A stretch of 64,000 nt of DNA from Manihot esculenta (taxonomy: Eukaryota; Streptophyta; Magnoliopsida; Malpighiales; Euphorbiaceae). Below the pieces are notes generated by a model. It saw only the letters and a program-made list of their open reading frames with translations. It ran no database searches and was not told the origin of the DNA. Numbering within the stretch: position 1 is the first letter of the stretch; the number at the start of each line of letters is the position of its first letter. The DNA lies in assembly GCF_001659605.2 (NCBI RefSeq), contig NC_035172.2, positions 32,291,342 through 32,355,341 on the forward strand, given 5' to 3'. The translations under genes were made by a program, and so were the position numbers. This document shows positions 33,291-46,100 of this stretch, one piece after another.

Positions 33291-35204
33291 GTTTTTCATG
33301 CATTTCTCCAAGTTCTGGTTTCCATGAAATAAGTGCGTCTTGTTTTAGATGGCAGTAAAAAGCACAAAGTGGGTGATGAGAGTATGGACGGTGGTGGGAT
33401 TTCTTGAACAGGGTTCTGATGATAATTATTTGCAATAAATAAACACTTTTAAGCTTGAAAGTTCATATTTATCGATTCAAGATTGGTTTCATGTTAATGG
33501 GTATATCTTGTAAGTTTGAAATGTGAACCTGAGAACATCGGATGGTGTCCCAGGATGGAATCTTCTCTGTGTCCACCTTGGGAAGTGTTTGCAATCCAAG
33601 ACGGATAGATGCTTGTAAAGACAATCGTAGAAACAACAGACAAAGGAACGAACGAATACGATCATAGGAGTAAGAGATTGAAAAAAAAAATAAAAAAATC
33701 TCAAAGGTTGTGCCATGAGTTTGTTTGCACGCTGCCCATTTGACCTGAGCACAGTTTCTACGTTTTCTTTTCAGCTTCAGTTGCTTTCTATTACATTCTT
33801 TGCTAGCACCCTGACCTGAACTTTGGATTCATGCCCCTCATAGATCCTGAGAATCATTAGATGCTACTCCGTATTTGTCAATGCACATGCTTATCTCAGT
33901 TTAAAGATGACTGTGGCAGGGGACTGTGCCTGGAAAGGCGTGAAAGAAGACAACATTTTTGAGGAACTACTCAAAATTTGAGCCAGCTTTAAGCTTTAGC
34001 AGGCATATGGGTGTGGCTCAATTCAAGACTTTTGGCCCATTCTGTCAAAAGGACTCTCAGTCCTTTGGAAGCAGACCCAATTCCTTCCATGTGGGACAAT
34101 TGAATTGATGGGTCCTCAATTTGGGTGACCCAATGAACTTTGAAATTAGAAACCAAAATAGATATTAAATAGTAAAATTTTAAAAAATCCAGGGACTTGA
34201 TAGAAATTCTCCCTAATCTTAAATGCTGAGGAACTATTAATGATAGAATCTCAGATCACAAAATTTTCAATTTCTATCATTGATTGCAATGGAAGCATCA
34301 TTTGATTCTTCATGTTGATTCGAAAATTGATTACAATGTACTTCAACTGTTTGAAATATTTAATCTTTGACTTGTATTTGATTGAATACATGCAAAATCT
34401 AGGCACCCCATGAACAATGATGAAGGTGCTAAGCTTGTGAAACATTTAACATGATTAAAGAAGCTGCATTATTTTTTTTAATCCCTTAGTGCTAAATCTT
34501 TTTCCTCTTAGACCCACAATTGAAGCCCTGTGATTTGTCTTTTTACAGTATAATAATTTATATTATTTATTACTTTCCCCATTTTTTCAACCAAAAGCTT
34601 ACTTTACTGTTATAACTTTATAAAATATCAAAGTGGTAGAGTGGACTTAGGTGAATGGTTGCTTTAATTGGATATGATGTTGGAGCCCATTTTCATTATA
34701 TCTCATTTTGTACTTTGTCCCCACCCGCTTTTTTTATTTTTAGAATTAAATATTTTTAATCAAAATTAAAAAAATTATAAAAATTACAGTAGAGAGAAAG
34801 TATTATTATTATTAGTTTAATTGTCTTTACAGCTATTCCGTTTCCTCAAATCTGTGTCCTACCACTTGCTGCCTGTTATTAAATTTTCAAAAGCCATTGT
34901 CTCTCTCGCTTTTGCTTTTCCAATATCACCTCAAATGTCTCCTTCTTCCTCTGCATAATTTGCATTAAATGCTCCTTTTAATCACTTCAAAAGTAAGACA
35001 ACTAATTTCACACACTTTTGGTTTTTTTTTTTTTTTTCCCATATTCAATTCTTTCTTTGATTAACCAGCAGTTGGCTTCTTATTATTAGAACCGTGAAAA
35101 AAATAATATTTTTTCTGTTTCATGATTATTATTTATTTTTTTTATATTATAACAATATATAAAATTTCTTATTAATAAAGAAAAAATTCACCCCATATCA
35201 TCTA
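33291..35204. other. Intergenic DNA without recognised genes
   Basis: Follows the MDH pseudogene and may include its former 3' UTR. An open stretch at 33489-33752 (minus) shows no motif. There are A/T and T runs near 34470, 34730 and 35022. Confidence 0.55.
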
Positions 35205-35517
35205 GCGTGATCATTCGGTCAATTCGATTCAAAACTGAACTGAACCGAATAAATCGAAAATTGAAATTTTAGTATTTATAAAAATCAAATCGAATCGATT
35301 TTAATCAGAAATCAAATCAAATCGAACCGGTCTGATTCGGTTTGATCGACTTTAATTTTTAATAAATTTTTTATTTTTTACACTTTATTTTTAATATTTT
35401 GATTATTATTAAAATTAAAAATCGAACCGAATCGAATTAAATAAAAAATTAAATCGAATTTTAAAATTAATTTAATTCGATCGATTTTTTTGATTTGAAT
35501 CGAATACGGATCAGCCT
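35205..35517 (+). mobile_element. MITE-like element, copy 4 (internally deleted)
   Basis: Starts GCGTGATCATTCGGTCAATTC and ends TTGAATCGAATACGGATCAG. It keeps both TCGAACCG-rich ends but lacks about 140 bases of the AT-rich centre present in copy 2. Confidence 0.68.
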
Positions 35518-36186
35518 AGTATCATCTTACCTAAAAAGTAAATAATTTGCGATGTTAATTAACATAAGAAAGGTCACGGTTGAGTGGATCACAAAATCAA
35601 TTTTGAATCCAGAAAATGTTAATAGCTTTATAAATAAGAAAGAATGTGTGGGAAAATTTTGGACTTTGCTGTCTCTCATCTTTATCTTTTATTTATTTTT
35701 TAAAAATTATAGCAATATATGAATTACTCGATTATTATTATAGAATGAATACATTAGGTTTAAAATGCATTTGAATTTGCATTTGAATTTGCATTTGTGT
35801 TGTGTTAGTTGGGATGGACAGTGAAAGAAGAGAGGCATATGGGACCATATCACCCATGCATATACAAAACAAAGGACAAATTCGTAATTTACCCTCATTC
35901 AAAACAAAATGCTATCTACCTTTCATTCCATGTTATCCCACTATCCATTTTCTATTTACATTATTTTTTCTTATATTATTATACAATAAAAATTAAATAT
36001 TTCTATAATATTGTAAAAATTGTTATTTTATTAATATTATTAAAATATTTTTTTTCTTTTTCATTAATAAGAAGTCTCACGTTTGAATTCAAAATATGAA
36101 AAATACTTTTAAAAATTTGAGAAAGAGCTGATTTTGTCTGACGCGAATTCGAATTACTCGAATCTAATAGATTTGAGATGAAAAAC
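35518..36186. other. AT-rich intergenic DNA
   Basis: No gene recognised. A 12-base unit TGAATTTGCATT repeats about 2.5 times at 35766-35797. Confidence 0.6.
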
Positions 36187-36679
36187 TGATGACTGCTGGA
36201 TTTCTCCATCTCATTACGAAGCCGGGCCGATAGTAGCAGCCCACAATCAGAGGCTCCTAAGCCCTCGAATAAGTCAGGCCCAACCCGTTCATCCTCCTAA
36301 TTGGACTCCTATTTAAGTCATTCAATCAGACCGGCTCGGCCCATTTCAGCTTTAAAGTCAGCCCTTTTCTAAGTTCCGGTCTTTTCCCCTCAAACCCGGT
36401 CACAAGAAGAAAAGACTGCAGGTCCAGTCATTTTGCAGCCCTGTCCACTCGCGCGCCGAAGGGAATTAAATGCTTGTCTGACACATGAAGGGTCCTGGGG
36501 TTATCCGTACGTATAGACCTGCACCATGCACCAAGGGGTAAGTGGTCCTATAGCGGAAAGGCCATCTCGCGTGAAGGAGAAGAAAGAGAATAAAATGGAG
36601 GAAACACTCTCCTCTAGGGCTAAGTTTTTCTAAATTCACAATACCCTTATAAAATCCTATTTTTCTGAATCTCAGATCA
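36187..36679 (+). mobile_element. Solo-LTR-like repeat, family 2, copy 2
   Basis: Begins TGATGACTGCTGGAT and ends TTTTCTGAATCTCAGATCA. It shares both ends and the CGCCGAAGGGAATTAAAT segment with 13898-14352. It is noticeably richer in G/C than the neighbouring DNA. The flanking pentamers (AAAAC and TTAGA) do not match. Confidence 0.55.
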
Positions 36680-37875
36680 TTAGAAACGATTTTTATATAA
36701 AATATATTTTTTAAATTCTAAAAAACATAAAAGTGATAGTGGAAAATATAAAAAAAAATGTTTTTGAAACCCTAAAAAATGTAGAAATGATAATGGGAAG
36801 TTGCAAATTTGGATGACATTGGAAAAAGGAATGATATTTTGTAGGTATTAAGGCAATGGTTTTGTAACAAAAAGAGATGTTCATTTGCTGAGACAAAAGA
36901 ACATGCAGCTATTTAGTCTCTATCTCTCTCCAATATGTTATATAATTGATCTATGGATTTTCTCTCTCAAAAAGCTATTTGTCATTTCTCTAGTCTTTTT
37001 CATCTCCACCTACAATGTCTATATTTACTGTTTATTTCAATATTTTCTGCTCATTTAGGAAAAATGCCAACATCAATTCTCAAATTCAATCCATAATTTC
37101 AATTTTATTGGTTTTTTCTCTTAAAAATTGCATTATTGATTTCTATTTTTGTGTTATTCCCATCAGTCTTTGTCCTCTCTATTTGGTGTTAGGGATTTAT
37201 CATAGAATTCCAATTTCTCATTCTCTATCAATAATTGAATCTCAATAATTTCTCTCTCTTTTTTTTTTTTTTTTCTATACATAAAATCAAAGGTTATGAT
37301 ATTTTATTTTTTGAAGTTTGTGTATAGCTAGGTTAGGTGAGATTAGGGTTTGTCATGTTAATTTGTCTCTGGTTTAAGCTATGCCAATTATTTACTAATT
37401 ACTCATAGGATTTATCTCCAATCTTAATCCTAATCCTAATTCTAACTCTAACCCTAACTGCCCTTTGATGGATACAACTAAAGAGGATAATTGAAATAAA
37501 CTTTCAAGACAAATATTTATGTTTTTATAAATTGCTTTTATTATAGTAATATATTATGTAAAGATAATCAGTTATTCTTTGTATGATTTATTTAGAAAAA
37601 TTTTTATTTATTAACAACGTCATTTGAGATATTTCAGATTTTATATTTCTCTCCATCTAAAAAAAAATATCTATGTCTTGTGGCATTAAAGTGCTATAGT
37701 TATAGGATGTAGATTGAAACACTTTCGATTCTGAAATAATTCAGCCTTACAACAATAGATTATACATTAATTGAGGCCAATCATAATTAAATCTAATTAC
37801 ATTATTATATAATATTTTTAATAGAATTAATTTTAACTGTAATTCAAACTCGAAATATCATAATTTTTAAAATGG
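36680..37875. other. AT-rich intergenic DNA with telomere-like hexamers
   Basis: No gene recognised. At 37423-37459 six hexamers TAATCC, TAATCC, TAATTC, TAACTC, TAACCC and TAACTG follow one another, resembling decayed telomere or telo-box repeats. Confidence 0.55.
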
Positions 37876-38353
37876 TGGAGTGAGCAGTTTTCGATTTAAA
37901 TTAAAAAAATTAATTGAATCGAATTAATTAAAAACTTTAGTTCAATTTTTTATTTATTTCAATTCAGTTTGATTTCAAAAATTTCACTTATTTTGGTTTG
38001 ATTCAATTTTGATTAAAAAAATTAAAAAAATTAAACTAAACTGATTAGTGATAATAATATATTTTTTAAAAAATATAATGATAATAATATGTTATTTTTT
38101 ATAATATAAAAAAATAGATTATATTAAAATTAAAATATTTTAATTAAATTTTAAAATATTAAAAATAAAATATAAAAAATAAAAAATTTATTAAAAATTA
38201 AAATTGATTAAATCGAATTAAATTAAATTAATTCGATTCAATTTAATTTTTAATCAAAATTAATTCAATTTAATTTTTATAAATATTAAAATTTCGACTT
38301 TTAATTTATTCTATTCAAATTAAATTTTAACGGAATTCACTAAAGCTCACTCT
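37876..38353 (-). mobile_element. MITE-like element, copy 5 (inverted)
   Basis: Ends GGAGTGAGCAGTTTTCGATTT and GAATTCACTAAAGCTCACTC form matching GGAGTGAGC-type terminal inverted repeats. The order of internal blocks is the reverse of copy 2, so it lies in the opposite orientation. Confidence 0.68.
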
Positions 38354-39491
38354 AAATACCACGATGTCATTTAATTAATTAATTAAGGATGAATTGATAA
38401 ATTAATAAATAAATTGGAAAACCAAAATCACCTGACCTGAATATTCAGCTCCACCGTATTACACAGAGGGGACATGCCACGTCAGTGATCTTGTCATATC
38501 AAATCAATTATCACCACTCCTCCTCCTACCCATATTCTAATCCAATCAATCTCCATCAAACACCATTCTCACTTTTTGTCTTCTTATGCCACTTGTTTTT
38601 CTTAAAAAACAACTTTGAATTTGTCTGAAATTTTTAACTCCTTAGGAGGCTGGTAATGAAATCATATGAAATGTGAAAATTGTGAGATACGTTCTGTTCT
38701 ATTCTACTAACTTAATATTCTTACCAACCCAAAAGAATCATAATGACAAAATGATTTGCCTTGCATGACCAACAATATAGCTCCTTGTTGACCATGGCAA
38801 ATTGGCAATCACATCTTTAACTAAGTGGATTCCAACTTCAACAACCCAAGGGACAATCTTACTAACTCTGCACCAACTCATTTCTTACCATTACATGCGA
38901 GTCACGTGCATGTCATATGACAAAACCTCACAGATAGGTTCCTGTTTCTCTTCATAACAGGACAACCAAAAATGGAACCCACCAGCAAGCACGCCATGGT
39001 TCAGTGCTGTTGGCTGGTGGGTAGAAGCTAGAATTTAAAGACTACGTTTCTTCTTTTCAACGTAACGAGCTTATAGCTACTGCCATTCATTTCACTCATG
39101 CACAGAATTTCAATTTTAATTTCAGTAAAAGGGGCCTGAAGCTGCCAGAAGCCAAGGAGGTTTCAGTCTTTAGCAGTGGCAGCAGCAGCTAGGTGGCAGA
39201 GAAAGCCACCCAATCTTGGTAAAAAATTGTGAAATACACTTGTGAACAGAGCGTGGAGCAGGCAGAAGTAGTAGTACAAGTTTAATTATAAGGAAAAATA
39301 CTCCTTCCTTTCTCTCCCACCACCCTTTTTCCTCCTACTGTACAAAAAAAAACTTGCAAGCCTTAATACCAAGTTAGAGCAAACCTTCCCAAGAGATTTT
39401 AAAAAAGGACAAAAAAATAGCACAAGATGGAAACTAACACAATTCATGGAATTTAAAGAACAAACAGTCCCCCTCCCTTTCAGAAAGTAGT
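38354..39491. other. Downstream region of the receptor kinase gene
   Basis: No gene recognised. The part next to the stop codon (to about 39250) may hold the 3' UTR of the receptor kinase. No clear polyadenylation signal can be singled out in this A/T context. Confidence 0.5.
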
Positions 39492-39949
39492 TCAAATGCT
39501 AAGAAGATCAGGTGGTGGTGATTGAGGTGGTGGTGGGTATTGATGGTCTTTTGGGTCTTTAGTCGTCACATTCGGCAAGTCTATAGTAGCTGATGAGGAG
39601 TCTGTAATTGTTGAGTCTCCTTGTTTTGAGCTTGGTTGCTTAGGAAGCTCGGTCAGAATCTGCACAACTTCTCGCATTGTTGGGCGTTCGATGGCTTGTT
39701 CTTCCACACACAGCATTGCAACATAGAATACGTGCATCACTTCATGGAGTGGAACTGATGGGAGTCTTGGATCAAGGACTTTCAGAACTCCTTCCTTGTT
39801 TGAGTCTGTCATTTTTCGAACCCATTGAACTATATCCACACCATCTCCAAATTCCCCTACCGGTCTTCTGCCGGTAACAAGTTCTAAGAGAACTACACCG
39901 AAGCTGTATACATCACTCTTCTCGTCAACCTTGAGCGTGTACGCATATT
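39492..39949 (-). other. BAM1-like exon 2
   Basis: Encodes residues 862-1013: [20 protein letters not shown], the C-lobe to [14 protein letters not shown], and a serine/proline-rich tail ending PPPDLLSI before the TGA (39494-39492). Confidence 0.93.
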
Positions 39950-42900
39950 CTGAAACAAGATAATTGGGTTGATTAATCAAATCCCATAAATGAAATTTGA
40001 AGCACCATAGGGTCAAATCAAACAAGCTACATATCAACTTCATGAATTTTTTATTTTTTTTTGGAGTGATTGTGAAGGGTCTAAGTGGAAAATATAAGAG
40101 GTGTAATAGTAAAAAAATCATTTGCTTTGTGTACTTTTGAAGCTGACTACTACTTGATTATGAATGCGAAACTTGGGAGACTGACCAACAGTTAAACCCA
40201 CAAAGACTGATTAAGATTTAATTGCACATGTCTTTACTGAATCCCAGAGGTTGAAACAGGCCAAAGTACAGTAAAAAACTTGATACTTATAAATGCAAGA
40301 TCTGTAGCCAAATGATCAAGGAGTCAAATGTCATCTAGGAAATTCAAGATGGCTATGACACAATAAAAGTCTTGGAAAATGAAAAATGAAACGGCTACAT
40401 CTTAGACAGAACAAAAAATAAGTACGAACATAAATGAAATGAATTCCAAGAAGTAATCATACCTGGAGCTATATATCCATAAGAACCAGCAATTGCAGAC
40501 ATGCATTCTGATGTGCCCGAGTCTTGCAAGAACTTAGCAAGACCAAAGTCAGCTACATGAGCTTCAAAGTTGGAGTCAAGAAGGATGTTGTTTGACTTCA
40601 CATCACGGTGGACAATCAACGGTGAGCAATCATGATGAAGATAGCAAAGGCCTTTTGCAGCTTCAACAGCAATTTTATACCTTGTATCCCAGTGCAAATG
40701 GCCTCCTTTCTTGCCATGTAGAACCTCACCTAAGCTCCCATTAGGCATGTACTCATAGACCAGAAGATTCGTCTCATGGTTCGAACAGAAACCCAATAGT
40801 CTAACAATGTGCCTGTGCCTAATCCTTCCTAAAGTCTGTATCTCAGCATTGAATCCATGATCATGAGAAGACCCTCGGCTCATAGCCGGTAGCCTTTTAA
40901 CAGCAACTTGATCACCATTAGGCATTGCACCTTTGTAAACAATCCCTGCACCTCCCTTACCAATGATATTATCCTCTTTCAAGCAATCAAGAACATCATC
41001 AACAGTGAAGTCCAAGCGCTGGAACGCAGTCAATTTCCAAGCACGAGACTCACTAGCCTTCTTCAATGACCTTGCTTTAATTATTGCTGCAACTGCAAAT
41101 GCAATCGAGCAAACAAGCAAGCCAATAACAAGCAAGAGCTTCAGAGAAGCAGAAAGTGGCCCCTTCATATGTGCCTGGTGGGTTCCATTTGCATCCCCAT
41201 CTTTGCAAGGACCCAAATACGGACCACAAAGATCAGGATTACCCAAAAACGAGGTGTAATTGAAATAACTAAACTGACCGGTACCAGGTACCAAACCAGT
41301 AAGATTGTTGTAAGAAAAATCAACAGAGGTTAAGCTCTGCATGGTAGCTATTGATGAAGGAATGCTACCCACAAGATGATTCCTCGACAGATTGAGGTAG
41401 TTCAGTATTCTCATACCTGTGATCTCAGTAGGAATCGCGCCCGAAAGCTCGTTTCGACTGAGATCAACAAATGTTAGCAGCTTGCATTGGCTAATCTCAG
41501 GCGCAATTTGTCCTGAAAATTTGTTAGAGCTGAAGTCCATCTTTGAAAGTTGTTGTAATTTTCCGATATCCAATGGGATTGGACCAGAGAAGTCGTTCCC
41601 GTCAAGGAGCAGCTTTTGAACACCTGAGAATTTGCCTATACTTGGAGGCAAAGACCCGGAAAGCCGATTGTTTGAGAGACTAATCTGGCCAAGTTTCATC
41701 GCTATTTTATCACTTACTGGAAACCCTCCGGTGAGAAGATTATCTTGCAGCTCGACTTGGGTCAACTCCGGTAACCCAAAAAGCCCCTTTGGAATCGAAC
41801 CATTGAGAAAATTCTCCCCCATCCGTATTCGACTTAAAGACTCGCATTGCCCCAGCGATTCCGGAATCGGCCCAAACAAGAAGTTGCTGAGCGTAATCAA
41901 GGTCTGTAGCCGATTACCGGAACACATATTAGGAGGGAGATTTCCGGTGAGTTTGTTTGAAGAAAGATCTACAAGCACAAGATTCCCATTTTTACCCAAC
42001 CCCACCGGAATGCTTCCAGTGAAGTTATTCTCCCACAACTGCAACACCTCCAACCGCGGCAAATCGCCGATGAACTCTGGAATCGCTCCGTGAAGCTTGT
42101 TTCGGAAAAGATTCAACAGCGTCAAGTTCTTGAGTTCGGCAAACGAACTTGGAATTTCCCCAGTAAGCATATTGTTAGACAAATCCATGGATTTCAAGCT
42201 CTTCAAAATGCCGAGCTCCTCAGTTAACGACCCAGAAAGGCCATTCACTTGAAGGAACAGAGTATCTAATTTCTGCAACTTCCCTATCTCCTTGGGTATC
42301 TCGCCCGATAACATGCAATTTGCAGCATCAAACCGGACTAACTCGGACAAGTTGCCGATCTCGGGCGGTAAACCACCTTCATAGCTATTATAGTATCCAA
42401 TATAGAGCTCCTGTAACTTGGTTAAGTTACCAATTTCAGGCGGAATGCGACCCACCAATTCATTACCAGAGACGGCTAGATACTCCAGATGCTCCCATTT
42501 TCCATACTCAGGTGGTATATTCCCGGAGAAGAAGTTTCCACCCAGATGCAAGTGACGAAGATTGGGCATGTCAGTGACGGGCAAAGGCAAGTCACCGGTC
42601 ATATTATTGTTATACAAGTCAAGGACTTGCAGATTTTTGAGCTGAGAGAGTTGAGGTGGGAAGGTGCCATTGAAAATATTGTTAGAAAGGTTAAGAAACC
42701 GAAGGCCAGAAATGACAGAGAGCTGGGGTGGGATGGGGCCGGAGAGCTGGTTGGCGGCGAGGGTGAGTTGTTGGAGGAAGCGAAGGTGAGCAATATCAGG
42801 GGAGAGAGTACCGGAGAGGTTAAGACTGGAGAGGTCAAGGGAAGTAACGTGACGGCCAGTAGAGTCACAGGTAACACCATGCCAAGAGCAGAGAGAGTTG

Positions 42901-43046
42901 GCAGAGTTCCAAGAAGCGAGTGCAGATTGGGGATCATCAATGGCGGATTTGATAGAGAGAAGGGCCTGGTATTCAGACATGACACGGGCTAAAGAAGCAC
43001 AGATTTGGAGGTGAAGGAGGAGGAAGAGGAGAAGGAGAAGCCTCAT
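39492..43046 (-). CDS. BAM1-like: BAM1/CLV1-type leucine-rich repeat receptor kinase, two exons
   Basis: Coding sequence is complement of 40463-43046 joined to 39492-39949, total 3042 bases, 1013 residues, close to the usual length (about 1000) of BARELY ANY MERISTEM receptors. A signal peptide (residues 1-21, leucine-rich) is followed by the LRR N-terminal cap (24-62, ends C..WHGVTC), about 20 LRRs (67-590) and a cysteine pair ([10 protein letters not shown]) before one membrane helix (636-656). The kinase has GKGGAG (696-701), the ATP lysine in VAVKR (K717), HRD (813-815), DFG (833-835), GSYGYIAPE (854-862) and a proline-rich tail. All kinase motifs are present, so it should be active. BAM receptors sit in the plasma membrane, bind CLE peptides and act in meristem, anther and vascular signalling. 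That role is from the family, and the identity as BAM1 versus BAM2 is not settled. The start is the first methionine before the signal peptide. Confidence 0.95.
39950..40462 (-). other. BAM1-like intron (513 bp)
   Basis: GT donor at 40462-40461 and TTGTTTCAG acceptor at 39950. Splicing joins CCA-G to AA-TAT, restoring the APEY motif of the kinase. A single intron at this place is known for the BAM/CLV1 clade. Confidence 0.92.
40463..43046 (-). other. BAM1-like exon 1
   Basis: Encodes residues 1-861 plus one base. It ends ...GCTCCAG and is followed by the intron donor GTATGATT (40462 downward). It covers the signal peptide, all LRRs, the membrane helix and most of the kinase. Confidence 0.93.
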
Positions 43047-43190
43047 TTTCGCTCGCTTTTCTTGAAAAAATGAAGGATTTTTGCAGGGTATTGAAGGAAG
43101 AAAAAAGAAGAAGGGAGGATAAGGAGCAAGGAAAGAGTGAGAGAGAGGGAGAGAAGTGTAGGAGAAGAAGAAGGAGAGGGTTTAGATTTA
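43047..43190 (-). promoter_or_regulatory. CT-rich leader and promoter-proximal region of the BAM1-like gene
   Basis: On the coding strand the 140 bases before the start codon are rich in CT and TTC tracts (plus strand GAGAGAGGGAGAGAAG at 43140-43155). Such pyrimidine-rich leaders are common in plant 5' UTRs. A transcription start could not be assigned. Confidence 0.45.
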
Positions 43191-46100
43191 AATATTTGTA
43201 TTGTAGTGAGTAAAAATTGCCAAAAAGTTTCATTTATTTTGGTTTTGGATTCTTATTGTTCGTTAAATTTGGGGGGAACAATTGGATTCCAGATTTTCAA
43301 GCAATATTCACTTTTTAATTTCTTTTTTTTTTTATAAATTTAAAATAAAAATTAGGGATAATATTTCCACCACCCACAATTACTATTGTTCAATATTTAA
43401 ATTAATTTTAATTTAATTTTTTAATACTATAGTTGGGTATGCTTAGTATTGAAGATTTTATAGTTGGGAGATAAGGACAATAATTGAAGAGGATCAATAA
43501 TTGTTCATAAATTAGGTTTGCTCCAAACCATAGGGAAAAAATAAAATTAAAAAATAATAATAAAGACAATATTTTTCTTTAACTTATATTGGCATTAAAT
43601 GCTTTTGCATTTGGCAATGGTGTTGCCCTTTTGCTTCTTGTCTTCATCCATTTTTGTTTTACATTGAATTTTATACTTTTGAAAAAATTAGGAAAAGGTA
43701 AATATGATGAATAATTATTTTTAAAATGTTGTTTATTTTAAGGTGTTTTTTAAAATTAAATTTTGTATTTATTGAATAAAAAGTATTTTTTAAAAATAAT
43801 TAAAAATATTTAATCTCATTAAAAAAAATAAAAAATATACAAAATAGCTAATATTTGAAGTGGATTTGTAGATCAATGGTGGCCCATTAGATGTTTTGCT
43901 TTGGATCCTATAAAAGGGAGAAAGCTTTTTTGATCAAGAAAAAGTTTTTATTTTTATTTTTTATTTTTCTCTTAATTCTATTTAAAAAATAATAATAAAA
44001 AGTGTGTAGGGTTTGGTGCCATGGTCAAAGGGTGTATTTAGGGATTTGATTGGACATGATCACATCAGTAAACATGCATATTTACCCTTAAAATTTAACC
44101 CTATTTACTGTGTTTAACTATTCATTGATACCTTTATACAGTCTCAAATCTCTGTTGATTATGATCTAATCAGTGGGCCAGGAGGAGACACAGACAGACA
44201 CGATCCCACTCACGCTCACACTATTCTCGGTAAAAAGTAGGTCCCACACTAATGCAAAGCAAAGTATCACCTTCAGGCTTCAGTGGACAGTGGGCCACAT
44301 CAAAAAATGGGATGATATCAAGTGGGACCCTACGTATGTGACTATACCATACACTCTATATAGTATACTCTGTGTGTGTTATTTAGTGTGACACTGTAAT
44401 AGAGTAAAAGAAGGAATCTTCACCGCCCGAAGTTCTCAATTTTTCTTTGCATTGTTTTGGCATAAATTTATAAAAGTAGTAATAATTAAATAAAAATAAA
44501 TAATTTTACAAATTTCTATTTATATTTTAAATTTAATTAACTCAATCGTTTATGATTAGTATTAATTTCATTTATGAATATTTATAAAATCATATTGATA
44601 CAAAAAGAAAAATTAATTTAAATATAAAAAAAGTAAACTGTGAATGACTATATTTAAATAATAAGTATTAAAAATTAACCAATAAAACATTTTTGGGTAT
44701 TATTTATAAAGAAAAAAAGAGAAAAATAATTATAATTGGTTTGTAAATTTGTATAATCGGATATGCGAAAATTGAATTATTACGTATTAAAGCATGATAA
44801 AAATTTAAAAAAGGTGGACAAATAAAGGAAGGATAAAATGATTTATAATTATTAAACAGAAATAATTTTGTTGGTGGGTAAAAAAAAAAGTAAAAAAACT
44901 GGTCAAATCTTGTTGACTGACAATGGGGAGACACGAGAAGTAGTGTTTGCATAGAACCCCACCTCTCTGTCTCCTTTTACCTTTGCATAATTACACGTCC
45001 CGTTACTTGAAATCACCATTATACCCTCAAATATTACCCCAATTCACAATCTTCTTCTCACAAAAACGAAAGCCAGTCGGCCAGTCAGTAGTAGGGACGC
45101 TGAGGTGGTCCCATTATCAAACGGCAGCGACTTTGCTTTCTGCAGAGAAAATGACTAAAGAGTCCTTCCACTCACAGGCGATCAGGCCACGCCCAGAGAA
45201 GGGCCCCCCTTATTTGGGCAGCTAGCTCATTTTCCCCTAATTATATAAATTTGTGGCTAAATTCTTATATATATATCTATAACAATTTAGCGATTATTTT
45301 TCATAATTTTTTTTATATATAAATTAATTTTTCACATATAAATAAAATCCATCTCTTAACTTTTTTAAATAAAAATTAAAAATTAAATAAATAAAATTTG
45401 AAATTTATTTAGATATATTTATAATGAGAATAAATTTATTAGTGTATATTTCTTAATTTTTATAAGTCAAAGAGTTAGAGTTTTTAAGATAATGTATAAT
45501 GATGAGTTTACCCACGTTGGATAAAAGATTGAAAGGCAATGATTAAGGGTGTTAATTATAAGTGTAATCCAAATTAAAAGGAAGGTTCTTTATGATTAAA
45601 ATTGAAGGTAAATGGTGGTGGGATAATGTAACTGTCTGTCTTTGGGTTCTCAATTGTCACCCCATTTTTGGATAATCATAGGTTTGGATTTTAGACTAAG
45701 ATTTTTAGTGTACTAAAATTATAATTACGCATGTTGCCTCCCATCTATCATCTATTTAATTATTACCACACTAATTATAATTATTAATGATGTTTTCTTG
45801 AATTTTTCATTCATTCTATCATCCCTTGTATTGTTACAAATATATAAATACATAATTTTTAATAAAAAGTAATTTAAATATTTAAATCGCTTATATTTAT
45901 AATGTTATTTTACTTTAATATTTTTTAGCATATTATTTATATTGAATAACTCGTTGGGAAAATTAATTATCAAAAGACTAATTTTGGCATTATAAATGGT
46001 TAAATTTTAAATTAAATTAAATTGAATTAATTTAAAATTTAATTTAATATTTTAATTTTAATTTATATAATAACATTTTATAATTTTAAGCTAGATTATC

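Noticed and set aside
39137..39148. TGAAGCTGCCAG, identical to the first 12 bases of miR167
   Set aside because: The match ends after 12 bases (continues AAGCCAAGG) and no complementary arm for a precursor hairpin was seen nearby.
40963..42992. Plus-strand open frames opposite the receptor kinase (40963-41259, 41632-42093, 42320-42577, 42489-42992)
   Set aside because: They are antisense reflections of the LRR-coding exon, with no independent motif.
44947..45225. 92-residue open frame upstream of the receptor kinase
   Set aside because: No motif, no neighbour in frame, low-complexity start; probably chance in a more GC-mixed stretch.
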